From Mycobacterium sp. MYCO198283 (GTDB taxonomy: Bacteria > Actinomycetota > Actinomycetes > Mycobacteriales > Mycobacteriaceae), in assembly GCF_021213805.1 (NCBI RefSeq), contig NZ_JAJQJI010000001.1, positions 62,001 to 126,000 on the forward strand: 64,000 bases of DNA, written 5' to 3'. The position numbers and the translations under genes were made by a program. The first letter of the stretch is position 1, and the number at the start of each line of letters is the position of its first letter. This document shows, piece after piece, positions 1 through 9,281 of the stretch. Below the pieces are notes generated by a model. It was not told the origin of the DNA and made no database searches. It was given only the letters and a program-made list of their open reading frames with translations.

Positions 1-825
1 GCGCACACGAATCACTGCGGCGAACAGCTCGTCGAGCATGGCCGGCGTCAGCTTTCCGGTGAAGGTGTTCTGCTGGCTGGGGTGGTAGCAGCCGACGAGC
101 CGCACCGCGCCGGCGCCGGAGTCGAGCGTGGCGACCGCCCCGTGGCCGAACTTCGGGGCCGGCTTCCCGACGCTGCCGCCGCCGTCGCGCACCATGTCCA
201 GCGCCGCCCGCCAGCCGAAGCCGCCGAGCGCGACGATCACCTCGACGTGCTCGCGGATGAGCCGCCATTCGGCGCGCAGCCACGGCGCGCAGGTGCGCTT
301 CTCGGCGGGCGTGGGCGCGTTCGCGGGCGGCGCGCAGCGCACCGGCGCGACGATCCGGGTCAGCGGCAGCGCCAGCCCGTCGGCGGCGTCGACGCTGGTG
401 CCCGCCGTCGCCAGCCCGGCCCGGTGCAGGGCGGCGAACAGCACGTCGCCGGACCGGTCGCCGGTGAACACCCGCCCGGTACGGTTGGCGCCGTGGGCCG
501 CGGGCGCCAGACCGACGACGAGCACCCGCGGCCGCGCCGCACCCCAGCCCGGTACCGGCCGGCCCCAGTACGGCTCGGCGGCGAAGGCCTTGCGTTTGAC
601 CACCGCCACCTCTTCGCGCCACGCGACCAGCCGCGGGCACGCCCGGCACACGCTCACCTCGGCGTCGAGCTGGGAGACGCTACGCGCCGCCGCGGCCATC
701 GCCTCCACGTCGGCTGCGCTCGTGGCGACGGCGGTGTGCGCGGTCGCCGGGTCGCCCGGCCAGCCGGCACCCGGCGGCACCGGCGACGGGAAGGGCTCGC
801 CGGTGCGGGGATGGGGACTCGTCAC
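1..825 (-). CDS. udgB: Uracil-DNA glycosylase family 5 (UdgB), C-terminus cut by window edge
   Basis: DNA-repair enzyme that excises uracil and other deaminated bases. The GTG start at 825 gives [15 protein letters not shown]; 275 codons are present and the frame is still open at base 1, so a few C-terminal residues are missing. Family 5 motifs are visible: [14 protein letters not shown] in the N-terminal half and [12 protein letters not shown] near the end. The CxxC-type residues VCRACPR before the first motif fit the iron-sulfur ligands of this family. It is divergent from the Tap-like pump, as in the Rv1259/Rv1258c arrangement of M. tuberculosis. The family call is secure; the exact substrate range is known only from homologues. 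Confidence 0.9.
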   Translation of the reverse strand, partial: MTSPHPRTGEPFPSPVPPGAGWPGDPATAHTAVATSAADVEAMAAAARSVSQLDAEVSVCRACPRLVAWREEVAVVKRKAFAAEPYWGRPVPGWGAARPRVLVVGLAPAAHGANRTGRVFTGDRSGDVLFAALHRAGLATAGTSVDAADGLALPLTRIVAPVRCAPPANAPTPAEKRTCAPWLRAEWRLIREHVEVIVALGGFGWRAALDMVRDGGGSVGKPAPKFGHGAVATLDSGAGAVRLVGCYHPSQQNTFTGKLTPAMLDELFAAVIRVR

Positions 826-851
826 CGCTCCACTGTGCCCCGCGGCCGGAC

Positions 852-2096
852 GTGACCGGCACCCGGTCGCGCCGGCCCGCCGCGCTGATCCTGCTGGCCG
901 CGCTGCTGGCGGCCACCGGGAACGGCATCTCGATGGTCGCCTTCCCGTGGCTGGTGTTGCAGCGCACCGGCGACGCGCTCGACGCGTCGCTGGTCGCGGC
1001 CGCCGCCACCGTGCCGCTACTGGCGTCGACGATCATCGCCGGTGCGGCCGTCGACTTCCTCGGCCGCAAGCCGGTGTCGGTCATGAGCGATGCGTTGTCG
1101 GCGGTGTCGGTGGGCGCGGTGCCGGCGCTGGCCATGGCGCTGGGCGCCGACGTGCTGGACACCGCGGTGCTCGCCGGGCTCGCGGCGCTCGGTGCGGTCT
1201 TCGACCCGGCGGGCATGACGGCGCGCGAGTCGATGCTGCCCGAAGCCGCGGGCCGCGCCGGCTGGTCGCTCGACCGGATGAACAGCGTCTACGAGGCGAC
1301 GTTCAACCTCGCCTACATCGTCGGCCCGGGCATCGGCGGCCTGCTCATCGCGACGATCGGCGGCGTCGACACCATGTGGGTGACCGCCGGCGCGTTCGGA
1401 GCGGCGATCGTCGCGACGCTCGCGCTGCGGCTGCCAGGCACCGGCCGGCCGCAGCGGTCCGAGCGCCCCAGCGGCGTGGTCGCCGGGGTGTGGGAGGGGC
1501 TGCGGTTCGTGTGGCGGCTGCCGGTGCTGCGCACGCTGGCGCTGATCGAGACGGCGATCACCGGGCTGTACCTGCCGATGGAGGGTGTGCTGTTCCCCAA
1601 GTACTTCGCCGACCGCGACGAACCCGCGCAGCTCGGCTGGGTGCTGGTGGCGCTGTCGGTCGGCGGGCTCGTCGGCGCGCTCGGCTACGCCGTACTGGCT
1701 CCCCGGATGCGCCGGCGCACCATCGTGCTCGTCGCGGTGTTCACCGTCGGCGCGGCCACCGTCGTGTTCGCGGCGCTGCCGCCGCTGCCGCTGATCCTGC
1801 TGCTGAGCGTGGTCGTCGGGCTGGTGTACGGGCCGATCGCCCCGATCTACAACTACGTGATGCAGACCCGCGCGCCCCAGCAGCTGCGCGGCCGCGTGGT
1901 CGGCGTGATGACGTCGCTGGCCTACGCCGCGGGGCCGCTCGGCTTCCTGGTCGCCGGCCCGCTGACCGATGCGGCCGGGCTCTCGGTGACGTTCCTGGCG
2001 CTGGGTGTCCCGATGCTCGTTGTCGGGTTGTTCGCGCTGCGGCTGGCGTCGCTGCGCGAGGTCGACCGGCATTACGAGCCGCGGGCCGCCTCGTAG
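852..2096 (+). CDS. MFS efflux pump, Tap family (Rv1258c-like)
   Basis: A 414-residue major facilitator transporter with about 12 hydrophobic segments and no large soluble domain, close in length to the Tap pump of M. tuberculosis. The GTG start at 852 lies 27 bases from the divergent udgB start. [18 protein letters not shown] in TM1 and [13 protein letters not shown] in the TM2-3 loop are typical of this drug-efflux subfamily. Tap pumps are known to export tetracycline, aminoglycosides and other drugs; the substrate here is inferred. Its TAG stop forms the first bases of a putative -10 element for the next gene. Confidence 0.85.
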   Translation: MTGTRSRRPAALILLAALLAATGNGISMVAFPWLVLQRTGDALDASLVAAAATVPLLASTIIAGAAVDFLGRKPVSVMSDALSAVSVGAVPALAMALGADVLDTAVLAGLAALGAVFDPAGMTARESMLPEAAGRAGWSLDRMNSVYEATFNLAYIVGPGIGGLLIATIGGVDTMWVTAGAFGAAIVATLALRLPGTGRPQRSERPSGVVAGVWEGLRFVWRLPVLRTLALIETAITGLYLPMEGVLFPKYFADRDEPAQLGWVLVALSVGGLVGALGYAVLAPRMRRRTIVLVAVFTVGAATVVFAALPPLPLILLLSVVVGLVYGPIAPIYNYVMQTRAPQQLRGRVVGVMTSLAYAAGPLGFLVAGPLTDAAGLSVTFLALGVPMLVVGLFALRLASLREVDRHYEPRAAS

Positions 2097-2099
2097 CAT
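2094..2099 (+). promoter_or_regulatory. Putative -10 (TAGCAT) of a leaderless promoter for the FAD oxidase
   Basis: TAGCAT matches TAnnnT. Its last base is 7 before the GTG at 2106, so the predicted transcript would begin on the start codon. It overlaps the upstream stop codon. No clear -35 is seen. Confidence 0.4.
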
Positions 2100-2105
2100 C
2101 GGGAC

Positions 2106-3470
2106 GTGACCGAAGCACTGCAGCAGCTCGTCGCCGAACTCGGCACGGCGACCGTCGTCACCGACCCCGACATCTGTGCGTCCTACCGCCAGGACCGCGC
2201 GCAGGACCCCGGTGCCGGCACGCCGATCGCCGTCGTGCGGCCGCGGCGCACCGAGGAGGTGCAGACGCTGCTGCGGTGGGCCGCCCGGCACCGGATCGCC
2301 GTCGTGCCGCGGGGCATGGGCACCGGGCTCTCGGGCGGGGCGTCGGCGCTCGACGGCGCGGTGGTGCTCTCGACGGAGAAGATGCGCGACATCACCGTCG
2401 ACCCCGTGACCCGCACCGCCGTCGCCCAGCCGGGGCTGCTCAACGCCGAGGTGAAGGCGGCCGTCGCCGAGTACGGGCTGTGGTACCCGCCGGACCCGTC
2501 GTCGTATGAGATCTGCAGCATCGGCGGCAACGTCGCCACCAACGCCGGCGGCCTGTGCTGCGTCAAGTACGGCGTAACCACCGACTACGTGCTCGGCGTG
2601 CAGGTGGTGCTGGCCGACGGCACCGCGGTGCGCCTCGGCGGGCCGCGGCTCAAGGATGTCGCGGGGCTGAGCCTGACCAAGCTGTTCGTCGGCAGCGAGG
2701 GCACGCTCGGCGTGATCACGGAGGTGACGCTGCGGCTGCTGCCGGCCCAAGAGCCGTCGAGCACCGTGGTCGCGACGTTCGCGTCGGTGCAGGCCGCTTC
2801 GGATGCGGTGGTCGCGGTGTCCTCTCGCATGCGGCCCTCGATGCTCGAGTTCATGGACGCCGTCGCGATCAACGCGGTGGAGGACCAGTTGCGCATGGGC
2901 CTGGACCGCGACGCCGCCGCGATGCTGATCGCCGGGTCCGACGAACGCGGCGACGGGGCGGCCGCCGACGCCGCGGTGATCGCCGAGGTGTTCGCCCAAT
3001 GCGGTGCGGCCGAGGTGTTCTCGACCGACGACCCGGTCGAGGGCGAGGCGTTCGTGGCGGCCCGGCGGTTCGCGATCCCGGCGGTGGAGGCCAAGGGCTC
3101 GCTGCTGCTGGAGGACGTCGGCGTGCCGCTGCCTGCCCTCGCCGATCTGGTCGGCGGCATCGAGAAGATCGCCGCCAACCGGGACGTGACGATCTCGGTG
3201 ATCGCCCATGCCGGCGACGGCAACACCCATCCGCTGATCGTTTTCGACCCGGCCGACGCGGCCATGGCGCAGCGCGCCGAGCAGGCGTTCGGCGAGATCA
3301 TGGACCTCGCAGTGAGCCTCGGCGGCACCATCACCGGCGAGCACGGGGTCGGCCGGCTCAAGAAGCCCTGGCTCGCCGGCTACCTCGGGCCCGAGGCGAT
3401 GGCCCTCAACCGGCGGATCAAGGACGCGCTCGACCCGCTCGGCATCCTCAATCCGGGCGCCGCCCTCTGA
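2106..3470 (+). CDS. FAD-linked oxidase, GlcD/D-2-hydroxyacid dehydrogenase type (Rv1257c-like)
   Basis: A 454-residue flavoprotein. The N-terminal FAD_binding_4 domain carries GMGTGLSGGASALDG, NVATNAGGLCCVKYG and LFVGSEGTLGVITEV. The C-terminal oxidase domain carries HAGDGNTHPLIVFD and the hallmark GEHGVGRLKKPWL. Such enzymes oxidise D-2-hydroxyacids (glycolate, D-lactate, D-2-hydroxyglutarate); the substrate cannot be read from sequence. It sits 9 bases after the Tap-like pump and just before cyp130, the same order as Rv1258c-Rv1257c-Rv1256c. Confidence 0.88.
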   Translation: MTEALQQLVAELGTATVVTDPDICASYRQDRAQDPGAGTPIAVVRPRRTEEVQTLLRWAARHRIAVVPRGMGTGLSGGASALDGAVVLSTEKMRDITVDPVTRTAVAQPGLLNAEVKAAVAEYGLWYPPDPSSYEICSIGGNVATNAGGLCCVKYGVTTDYVLGVQVVLADGTAVRLGGPRLKDVAGLSLTKLFVGSEGTLGVITEVTLRLLPAQEPSSTVVATFASVQAASDAVVAVSSRMRPSMLEFMDAVAINAVEDQLRMGLDRDAAAMLIAGSDERGDGAAADAAVIAEVFAQCGAAEVFSTDDPVEGEAFVAARRFAIPAVEAKGSLLLEDVGVPLPALADLVGGIEKIAANRDVTISVIAHAGDGNTHPLIVFDPADAAMAQRAEQAFGEIMDLAVSLGGTITGEHGVGRLKKPWLAGYLGPEAMALNRRIKDALDPLGILNPGAAL

Positions 3471-3510
3471 GGGGTTGACACACCTCCTCCACTTGTCCCA
3501 CGCTCAAGAC

Positions 3511-4740
3511 ATGACTGCCACACTGTCTCAGGGCTCACCGGTGCGCTTCCAGTTGGCCGACGCCGACACCTGGCCGAACCCGTGGCCGATGTACGCCGCG
3601 CTGCGCGACCACGACCCCGTCCACCACGTCGTCCCGCCGGACGCACCGGAGCACGACTACTGGGTGCTGTCGCGGCACGCCGACGTGTTCGCGGCGGCCC
3701 GCGACCACGAGACGTTCTCGTCGGCCCAGGGACTGACCGTCAACTACGGCGAGCTGGAGATGATCGGGCTCGCCGACAACCCGCCGATGGTGATGCAGGA
3801 CCCGCCGGTGCACACCCGGTTCCGCGTCCTGGTGTCGCGCGGCTTCACACCGCGGCAGGTGCAGACCGTCGAACCCGATGTGCGGGCGTTCGTCGTCGAG
3901 CGCATCGAGCGGCTGCGCGCCGCTGGTGGCGGCGATGTCGTCGGCGAGCTGTTCAAGCCGCTGCCGTCGATGGTGGTGGCGCACTACCTCGGCGTGCCCG
4001 AAGCCGACCGCGCGCAGTTCGACGGCTGGACCGAGGCGATCGTCGCGGCCGGCACCGAATCGGCGGGCGTCCTGGGCGCCGGCGACGCCATCGGGTCGAT
4101 GATGGGTTACTTCTCCGAGCTCATCGAGCGCCGGCGCCGCGAACCGGGGGACGACACGGTGTCGCACCTGGTGGCCGCGGGTATCGGTGCCGACGGGGAC
4201 TTCGCGGGTGTGCTGTCGATCCTGGCGTTCACGTTCACGATGGTCACCGGCGGCAACGACACCGTCACCGGAATGCTCGGCGGCTCAGCGCAACTGCTGC
4301 ACCAGCGGCCGGATCAGCGGCGGTTGCTGATCGACGACCCGGCGCGCATCGACGACGCCGTCGACGAGCTGTTGCGGCTCACCTCGCCGGTGCAGGGGCT
4401 CGCGCGGACCACCACGCGCGACGTGCAGATCGGCGACACCACCATCCCGGCGGGCCGAAAGGTGTTGCTGCTCTACGGTTCGGCCAACCGCGACGAGCGC
4501 GTCTACGGCCCCGACGCCGAGGAACTCGACGTGCTTCGGCGGCCCCGCAACATCATGACGTTCAGCCACGGTGCGCACCACTGCCTGGGCGCGGCGGCCG
4601 CCCGCATGCAGAGCCGGGTGGCGCTGCAGGAACTGCTGACCCGCTGCCCGGATTTCGAGGTCGACGAGGACGGCATCGTGTGGGCCGGCGGCAGCTACGT
4701 GCGGCGCCCGCTCTCGGTGCCCATCCGGACCGGTCGGTGA
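3511..4740 (+). CDS. cyp130: Cytochrome P450 CYP130
   Basis: A 409-residue P450 nearly colinear with M. tuberculosis CYP130 (Rv1256c), including FQLADADTWPNPWPMY at the N-terminus. The I-helix motif GGNDTVTG is near residues 247-254, the K-helix ExxR is in DELLRLTSP, and the heme loop FSHGAHHCLGAA has the cysteine ligand at about residue 358. The ATG at 3511 was chosen because homology begins there; a TTG at 3475 would add 12 unrelated residues. The stop overlaps the start of the TetR gene by one base, suggesting co-transcription with its regulator. The physiological substrate is unknown. Confidence 0.93.
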   Translation: MTATLSQGSPVRFQLADADTWPNPWPMYAALRDHDPVHHVVPPDAPEHDYWVLSRHADVFAAARDHETFSSAQGLTVNYGELEMIGLADNPPMVMQDPPVHTRFRVLVSRGFTPRQVQTVEPDVRAFVVERIERLRAAGGGDVVGELFKPLPSMVVAHYLGVPEADRAQFDGWTEAIVAAGTESAGVLGAGDAIGSMMGYFSELIERRRREPGDDTVSHLVAAGIGADGDFAGVLSILAFTFTMVTGGNDTVTGMLGGSAQLLHQRPDQRRLLIDDPARIDDAVDELLRLTSPVQGLARTTTRDVQIGDTTIPAGRKVLLLYGSANRDERVYGPDAEELDVLRRPRNIMTFSHGAHHCLGAAAARMQSRVALQELLTRCPDFEVDEDGIVWAGGSYVRRPLSVPIRTGR

Positions 4741-5336
4741 TGGCGGCCGACTGGCTGGGCGCCAGCCGCAGCGAGGTCGCGGCCGAACGCATCCTCGACG
4801 CCGCCAGCGAGCTGTTCGCGCGCCACGACGTGGCGGGCGTCGGCATGAACGAGATCGCCCGCGCCGCCGGCTGTTCGCGCGCGACGCTGTACCGGTATTT
4901 CGAGAACCGGGAGGCCCTGCACACCGCCTACATGAACCGCGAGGCGTACCGGCTGAACCAGGTGATCACCGACGAGCTCGCCGGCATCGCCGCCCCCCGC
5001 GAGCGGCTCATCGCCGCGATCACGATCGGCATCGCCCAGGTGCGGGAGAACCCCGCGCTCGCATCGTGGTTCGCCGCGACGCAACCGCCGATCGGGGTCG
5101 AGCTGGCCGAGCAGTCGGAGGTGATCAAGGCCCTCACGGCGGCGTTCCTGGTGTCGCTGGGTCCCGACGGCCCCGACGCCGAGGTCGACGCCGTGGTGGA
5201 GCGTCGCGCCCGCTGGCTGGTGCGCGTGATCACGTCGCTGCTGCTGTACCCGGGCGACGACGAGGCCGACGAACGGCAGATGCTCGAGGAGTTCGTCGTG
5301 CCGATCGTCGCGCCGGCCGCCACCCGCGCGACCTGA
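4740..5336 (+). CDS. TetR-family regulator next to cyp130 (Rv1255c-like)
   Basis: A 198-residue regulator. The TetR helix-turn-helix occupies about residues 15-60 (MNEIARAAGCSRATLYRYF). The rest is a helical ligand-binding domain with no recognisable signature. The ATG shares its A with the stop of cyp130, so translation is probably coupled; a GTG at 4737 is an alternative start. Position suggests control of the cyp130 cluster (inference). Confidence 0.9.
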   Translation: MAADWLGASRSEVAAERILDAASELFARHDVAGVGMNEIARAAGCSRATLYRYFENREALHTAYMNREAYRLNQVITDELAGIAAPRERLIAAITIGIAQVRENPALASWFAATQPPIGVELAEQSEVIKALTAAFLVSLGPDGPDAEVDAVVERRARWLVRVITSLLLYPGDDEADERQMLEEFVVPIVAPAATRAT

Positions 5337-5462
5337 TCAGCTGTGGTGCGGCAGGACGTTGTCGGCTTCCCGCGCAACGGCTTTGGTCTCGACGCTCGCG
5401 GACCCGAAGCCTCCGCTGCTAGGCTTTCCGGGGCCGTGCGACAACTTGAGGAGGTGATACCC
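5337..5462 (+). promoter_or_regulatory. Leader region with -10-like TAGGCT and a near-perfect Shine-Dalgarno
   Basis: TAGGCT at 5420-5425 fits a mycobacterial -10. GAGGAGGTGAT at 5448-5458 includes GGAGGTGAT, fully complementary to the usual 3' end of 16S rRNA, and lies 4 bases before the ATG at 5463. This is much stronger than the other ribosome sites in the window. No clear -35 is seen. Confidence 0.45.
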
Positions 5463-5576
5463 ATGAACGATGTGACATGGGTGCTCCTCGCTGAGGTCAC
5501 GGTCGGGCGAGAGGTCGTCCGGGAGCGCCGATCACACGGCATTCCCGAAAGGCACGACCATGCACTTCACTTCTGA
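5463..5576 (+). CDS. Small leader ORF, 37 codons, function unknown
   Basis: ATG at 5463, stop TGA at 5574. The peptide begins MNDVTWVLLAEVTVGREVV and ends in a His/Arg-rich tail. I recognise no family. The support is the exceptionally strong Shine-Dalgarno just upstream and a 17-base overlap with the hydrolase start at 5560. It could be a regulatory leader peptide, a short remnant of a longer gene, or an efficient re-initiation device. Confidence 0.45.
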   Translation: MNDVTWVLLAEVTVGREVVRERRSHGIPERHDHALHF

Positions 5577-6294
5577 ACCACGCCACGACGGCACTCTCGT
5601 GGAGCGTCACTTCACCGTCCGCGAGGTCCCCGGGATCCTCTGGGCGCCGGAATCCACCACCGCCACAGCCGCTCCGCTGATCCTGCTGGGCCAGCAAGGC
5701 GGACTTGAGCAGATGTATCCGCGCCTTCTCCCACGGGCCGAAGCTGCTGCCCGCGACGGATTCGCCACCGCGACTGTCGAGCTCCCCGGCAGTGGGGCGC
5801 GGCGCAGGATCGCGGAGTTAGACCACGCTCGCGCCGAACTTCGCGAGGTGGTCATGGCGGGCGGAACGCCGGACGCCGACCTGATTGAGCGGCTGGTTCT
5901 CCCGTTCGTCGACCAAGCGGTGCCGGAATGGCAGGCGACGCTCGACGCGCTGCTCGCACTTCCGGCGTTGCGCGAACCGGTGGGGGTCTCTGGCGGGTTC
6001 ATCTCGATTGCGGTCCGGATGGCGCGAGTCGATCGGCGGATCAAAGCGGCCAACTTGTTCGCCGGCAGCTTCATTCCCGCGGCGATCGTCCGGGAGGCCC
6101 GCGAGGTCACGATCCCGGTGCACGTCCTGCTTCAGTGGGACGACGCCGGCAACCATCGACAGCTGGCGCTCGACCTGTTCGACGCCCTGGGCTCGGCGGA
6201 GAAGACGCTGGCCGCCAACATGGGTGGACACACCGGTGTCCCGCCATGGGCGCAGGAGGGAGTCGGCAGATTCTTTGCGAGGCACCTGAATTAG
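5560..6294 (+). CDS. Alpha/beta hydrolase (dienelactone hydrolase-like)
   Basis: A 244-residue single-domain hydrolase. The nucleophile elbow is GVSGG with Ser about 144. Asp in LLQWDDAG (about 192) and His in GGHTGVP (about 226) could complete the triad. LLGQQGG near residue 45 may supply the oxyanion loop. GAAAGGCACGACC precedes the ATG. Base composition and codon use look less GC-biased than the neighbours, and no counterpart is known to me at this place in M. tuberculosis, so I infer an acquired gene. Substrate unknown. Confidence 0.7.
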   Translation: MHFTSEPRHDGTLVERHFTVREVPGILWAPESTTATAAPLILLGQQGGLEQMYPRLLPRAEAAARDGFATATVELPGSGARRRIAELDHARAELREVVMAGGTPDADLIERLVLPFVDQAVPEWQATLDALLALPALREPVGVSGGFISIAVRMARVDRRIKAANLFAGSFIPAAIVREAREVTIPVHVLLQWDDAGNHRQLALDLFDALGSAEKTLAANMGGHTGVPPWAQEGVGRFFARHLN

Positions 6295-6318
6295 GTCGGC
6301 GGATGAGGGATCGCTTCG

Positions 6319-7458
6319 CTAGCTGCGCACCCGGGTCAGCCGGTGCAGCACCCACGCCACCGGGATCGTGACGGCCAGCGTCACGACGAACAGCAGGGTC
6401 ACCGAGCCGGTGTAGATCGGATACCGCAGGATCTCGACCATCACCAGCTCCATGGTGATCAGGTGCACCAGGAACAGCTCGTAGGAGATCTCGCCCAGGA
6501 ACACCATCGGCCGGCTCGCCAGCGCGCGGGCATACAGGCCGCGGTCGCCGAGGGCGAGCGGCGCCACGAGCAGCGTCGCGATCACCGCGTAGAAGCCGGT
6601 CTTGGCCAGCGCCTCCCAGAGCTGGGCCGGCGACGTGGTCGGCTCACCGGCGATCGGCGTCGACGCGATGAGGTAGCAGACCACCGCCACCGGCACGCAC
6701 GCGAACGCATACCACCGGGTGCCCGTCGCCGCGAGCACCGCGAGCACCATGCCGCCGACGAACCACACCAAATACGTCGGCAGCCACAGCCGGGCGCCGT
6801 CGGGCAGCACGTCGGTGAGGTGCACCAGCGTCAGCCACGCCGGCGAGACCAGAGCCAGCCCGGCGAGCCCGGCCAGCACCAGCCGCGGCCGCCATTCCCG
6901 CCGGCACAGCACCGCCAGCAGCACATAGGCGAGCGCCGGCAGCGCCACGTAGAACGCCACCTCGACCGCCAGGCTCCACATCTGCGTGAGCCCTTGGTGC
7001 AGAAACGAATACAGGTAGTGGTCGGTGTAGATCTGCGTCAGCGTGAGGTTGCGCAGCAGGCCCTCCCACGTGTGCCCCGGGTTCGGCCCGGCCGTACGCC
7101 AGTGGTAGAGCAGATAGGCCGCGATCACCGTGACGACATAAGCGGGCATGATGCGCCGAACCCGATGCCACGCATAGCGTTTCACCGAGGGCGCCGGACG
7201 GGCGTCCCGCGCGGCGCGCACCCACGGCGAGAACAGCAGATATCCGGACAGCACGAAGAAGATCGGGACGCCGATCTCCATCCGCGAGAACACCAGCCCG
7301 GCAAAGCCTCTCGGATATCGGCCGGTGGTGTAGGCGGCGTGGGTGCCCATGACGAGCAGTGCGGCGACCGCGCGGATCCCGGTGAGCGACGCCACCCGCG
7401 GCGTCGTCGACACCGACTCCAGTCCACCCGGCGCGGCGACGTCGCTCGGAGAGCTCAC
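6319..7458 (-). CDS. Membrane acyltransferase, acyltransferase-3 family (Rv1254-like)
   Basis: A 379-residue integral membrane protein with about ten hydrophobic segments. The family motifs are LTGIRAVAALLVMGTHAAY in TM1 (conserved His), PIFFVLSGYLLFSPW and RRIMPAYVVTVIAAY. Such enzymes O-acylate sugars or lipids at the envelope; the acceptor is unknown. The GTG start overlaps the deaD stop as GTGA, implying translational coupling. The same pairing exists in M. tuberculosis (Rv1253-Rv1254). Confidence 0.85.
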   Translation of the reverse strand: MSSPSDVAAPGGLESVSTTPRVASLTGIRAVAALLVMGTHAAYTTGRYPRGFAGLVFSRMEIGVPIFFVLSGYLLFSPWVRAARDARPAPSVKRYAWHRVRRIMPAYVVTVIAAYLLYHWRTAGPNPGHTWEGLLRNLTLTQIYTDHYLYSFLHQGLTQMWSLAVEVAFYVALPALAYVLLAVLCRREWRPRLVLAGLAGLALVSPAWLTLVHLTDVLPDGARLWLPTYLVWFVGGMVLAVLAATGTRWYAFACVPVAVVCYLIASTPIAGEPTTSPAQLWEALAKTGFYAVIATLLVAPLALGDRGLYARALASRPMVFLGEISYELFLVHLITMELVMVEILRYPIYTGSVTLLFVVTLAVTIPVAWVLHRLTRVRS

Positions 7459-9200
7459 TGCTCGTGGCGCTTCTTCGGTCTGGGGCCGCGGCCGCTGCCG
7501 TCGCGCCGCAGGTCGATCGGCACACCCTGGATCCTGGTGCGCTCCAACTTCTTCAGCGTGTCCTTCGGCAGCTGCTCGGGCAGTTCGACCAGCGAATGGT
7601 CGAGCCGGATCGAGATGTTGCCGAAGTCGCTGCGGTGCAGCCCGCCCTCGTTGGCGATGGCCCCGACGATGGCACCCGGGGCCACCTTGTGCCGCTTGCC
7701 GACGGCGATGCGGTACGTCGCGAGGTCGCCGCGCCGCTCGCGCGGTTTACGCGGACCCTTGTCGTCGCCGTCGCGCTTGTCCGGCCTTTCCCGCTTCCGC
7801 TCGGGCGGCGGTTCCGTCATCAGGAACCCGTCGCCGTCATGGCTCTGCACCGCCAGCGCCGCCGCGATGTCGGCCATGGGCACGTCGTGGTCGCGCTCGT
7901 AGCCCTCGATCAGCTTGCGGAACAGCTCCAGCTGCGGCGAGCTCAGCGCGTCGGTGATGGAGTCGCGGAACTTCTGCACCCGCTGGGCGTTGACGTCGTC
8001 CACCGACGGCAGCTGCGACTCGACGAGCTTCTGCCGGGTGACCCGCTCGATGGCGTTCAGCAGGTGGCGTTCGCGCGGGGTGACGAACAGCAGCGCCGTA
8101 CCCGAGCGGCCGGCACGCCCGGTGCGGCCGATGCGGTGCACGTACGACTCCGGGTCGTGCGGGATGTCGAAGTTCACCACGTGGCTGATGCGCTCGACGT
8201 CCAGCCCGCGCGCCGCGACGTCGGTGGCCACCAGGATGTCGATCGAGCCGTCCTTGAGCTGGGCGATGGTGCGCTCGCGAGCGGCCTGCGGGATGTCACC
8301 GTTGATGGCGGCGGCCGCGAACCCGCGCGCCCGCAGCTTCTCGGCGACCTCCTCGGTGGCCTGCTTGGTGCGGACGAACACGATCATGCCGTCGCCCTGC
8401 TCGACTTCCAGCAGCCGGGTCAGCGCGTCCATCTTCCGGGGATAGGACACCTGGTAGTAGCGCTGCGTGATGTTCTCGGCGGTCTGGGTCTTCGCCTTGA
8501 CCGTCACCTCGACCGGGTCGTGCAGGTACTTGGCGGTGATCTTCTTGATCGCCGCCGGCATGGTCGCGGAGAACAGGGCGACCTGCTTGTACTCCGGGGT
8601 GTCGGCGAGGATGCGTTCGACGTCCTCGGCGAACCCCATCTGCAGCATCTCGTCGGCCTCGTCGAGCACCAGGTAGTCCAGCCGCGACAGGTCGAGGCTG
8701 CCCTTCTCCAGGTGGTCGATGACGCGGCCGGGCGTGCCGACGACGATGTGCGCGCCGCGCCGCAGCCCGGCGAGCTGCGGGCCGTACGAGGAGCCGCCGT
8801 AGACCGGCAGCACCGCGACGTTCAGGTGGGCGCCGTAGCGGGTGAACGCCTCGGCGACCTGCAGCGCCAGCTCGCGGGTGGGGGCCAGCACCAGCGCCTG
8901 CGTGACACGGCTGGCGGTGTCGATCTTGCTCAGGATGGGGATGGCGAACGCCGCGGTCTTCCCGGTACCGGTCTGCGCCAGCCCGACGACGTCCGAGCCG
9001 GCCATCAGCGGCGGAATGGTGGCGGCCTGGATGGCCGACGGCGTCTCGTAGCCGACCTCGGCGATCGCCCGCAGCACCTCCGGCGCGATGTCGAGGTCGG
9101 CGAAGGTGGCCGACGCGGTGTCCGGGCGTTCGGGTGTCGGTCGGCTGTCGTCGATGTCGGGCGCGCCGGTGTCGGGCGCGTCGGTGTCGGGCGTGGTCAT
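7455..9200 (-). CDS. deaD: ATP-dependent DEAD-box RNA helicase DeaD
   Basis: A 581-residue cold-shock/ribosome-assembly type RNA helicase. Motifs in order: Q motif (residues 31-60), AQTGTGKT (75-82), PTREL, GTPGR, DEAD (180-183), SAT (211-213), then HRIGRTGRAGRSG in the second RecA domain. A DbpA-type RNA-binding domain follows (about 485-560), with a basic tail RPKKRHEQ. The acidic N-terminus is rich in Asp and Pro. A TAGACT element at 9215-9210 places the predicted transcript start about 3 bases before the ATG. Confidence 0.95.
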   Translation of the reverse strand: MTTPDTDAPDTGAPDIDDSRPTPERPDTASATFADLDIAPEVLRAIAEVGYETPSAIQAATIPPLMAGSDVVGLAQTGTGKTAAFAIPILSKIDTASRVTQALVLAPTRELALQVAEAFTRYGAHLNVAVLPVYGGSSYGPQLAGLRRGAHIVVGTPGRVIDHLEKGSLDLSRLDYLVLDEADEMLQMGFAEDVERILADTPEYKQVALFSATMPAAIKKITAKYLHDPVEVTVKAKTQTAENITQRYYQVSYPRKMDALTRLLEVEQGDGMIVFVRTKQATEEVAEKLRARGFAAAAINGDIPQAARERTIAQLKDGSIDILVATDVAARGLDVERISHVVNFDIPHDPESYVHRIGRTGRAGRSGTALLFVTPRERHLLNAIERVTRQKLVESQLPSVDDVNAQRVQKFRDSITDALSSPQLELFRKLIEGYERDHDVPMADIAAALAVQSHDGDGFLMTEPPPERKRERPDKRDGDDKGPRKPRERRGDLATYRIAVGKRHKVAPGAIVGAIANEGGLHRSDFGNISIRLDHSLVELPEQLPKDTLKKLERTRIQGVPIDLRRDGSGRGPRPKKRHEQ

Positions 9201-9209
9201 CGTGTGCCG

Positions 9210-9273
9210 AGTCTAGTGCCGGACCCATCGCCCGCCGCGCCTCCGCGGCATCGGGCGGACCCGGCGGTACGGT
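9210..9273. promoter_or_regulatory. Divergent promoters of deaD and lprE
   Basis: On the minus strand TAGACT (9215-9210) lies 9 bases before the deaD ATG. On the plus strand TACGGT (9268-9273) lies 8 bases before the lprE GTG at 9282. Both fit TAnnnT -10 elements with little or no leader. Confidence 0.4.
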
Positions 9274-9281
9274 TCGCAGCT

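Noticed and set aside
1017..3344. 775-codon frame opposite Tap and the FAD oxidase
   Set aside because: Low-complexity antisense frame in 70 percent GC DNA with no recognisable family.
3475..3510. TTGACA at 3475 as -35, or TTG start, for cyp130
   Set aside because: No acceptable -10 at 16-19 bases, and residues from the TTG have no similarity to CYP130. The ATG at 3511 is kept.
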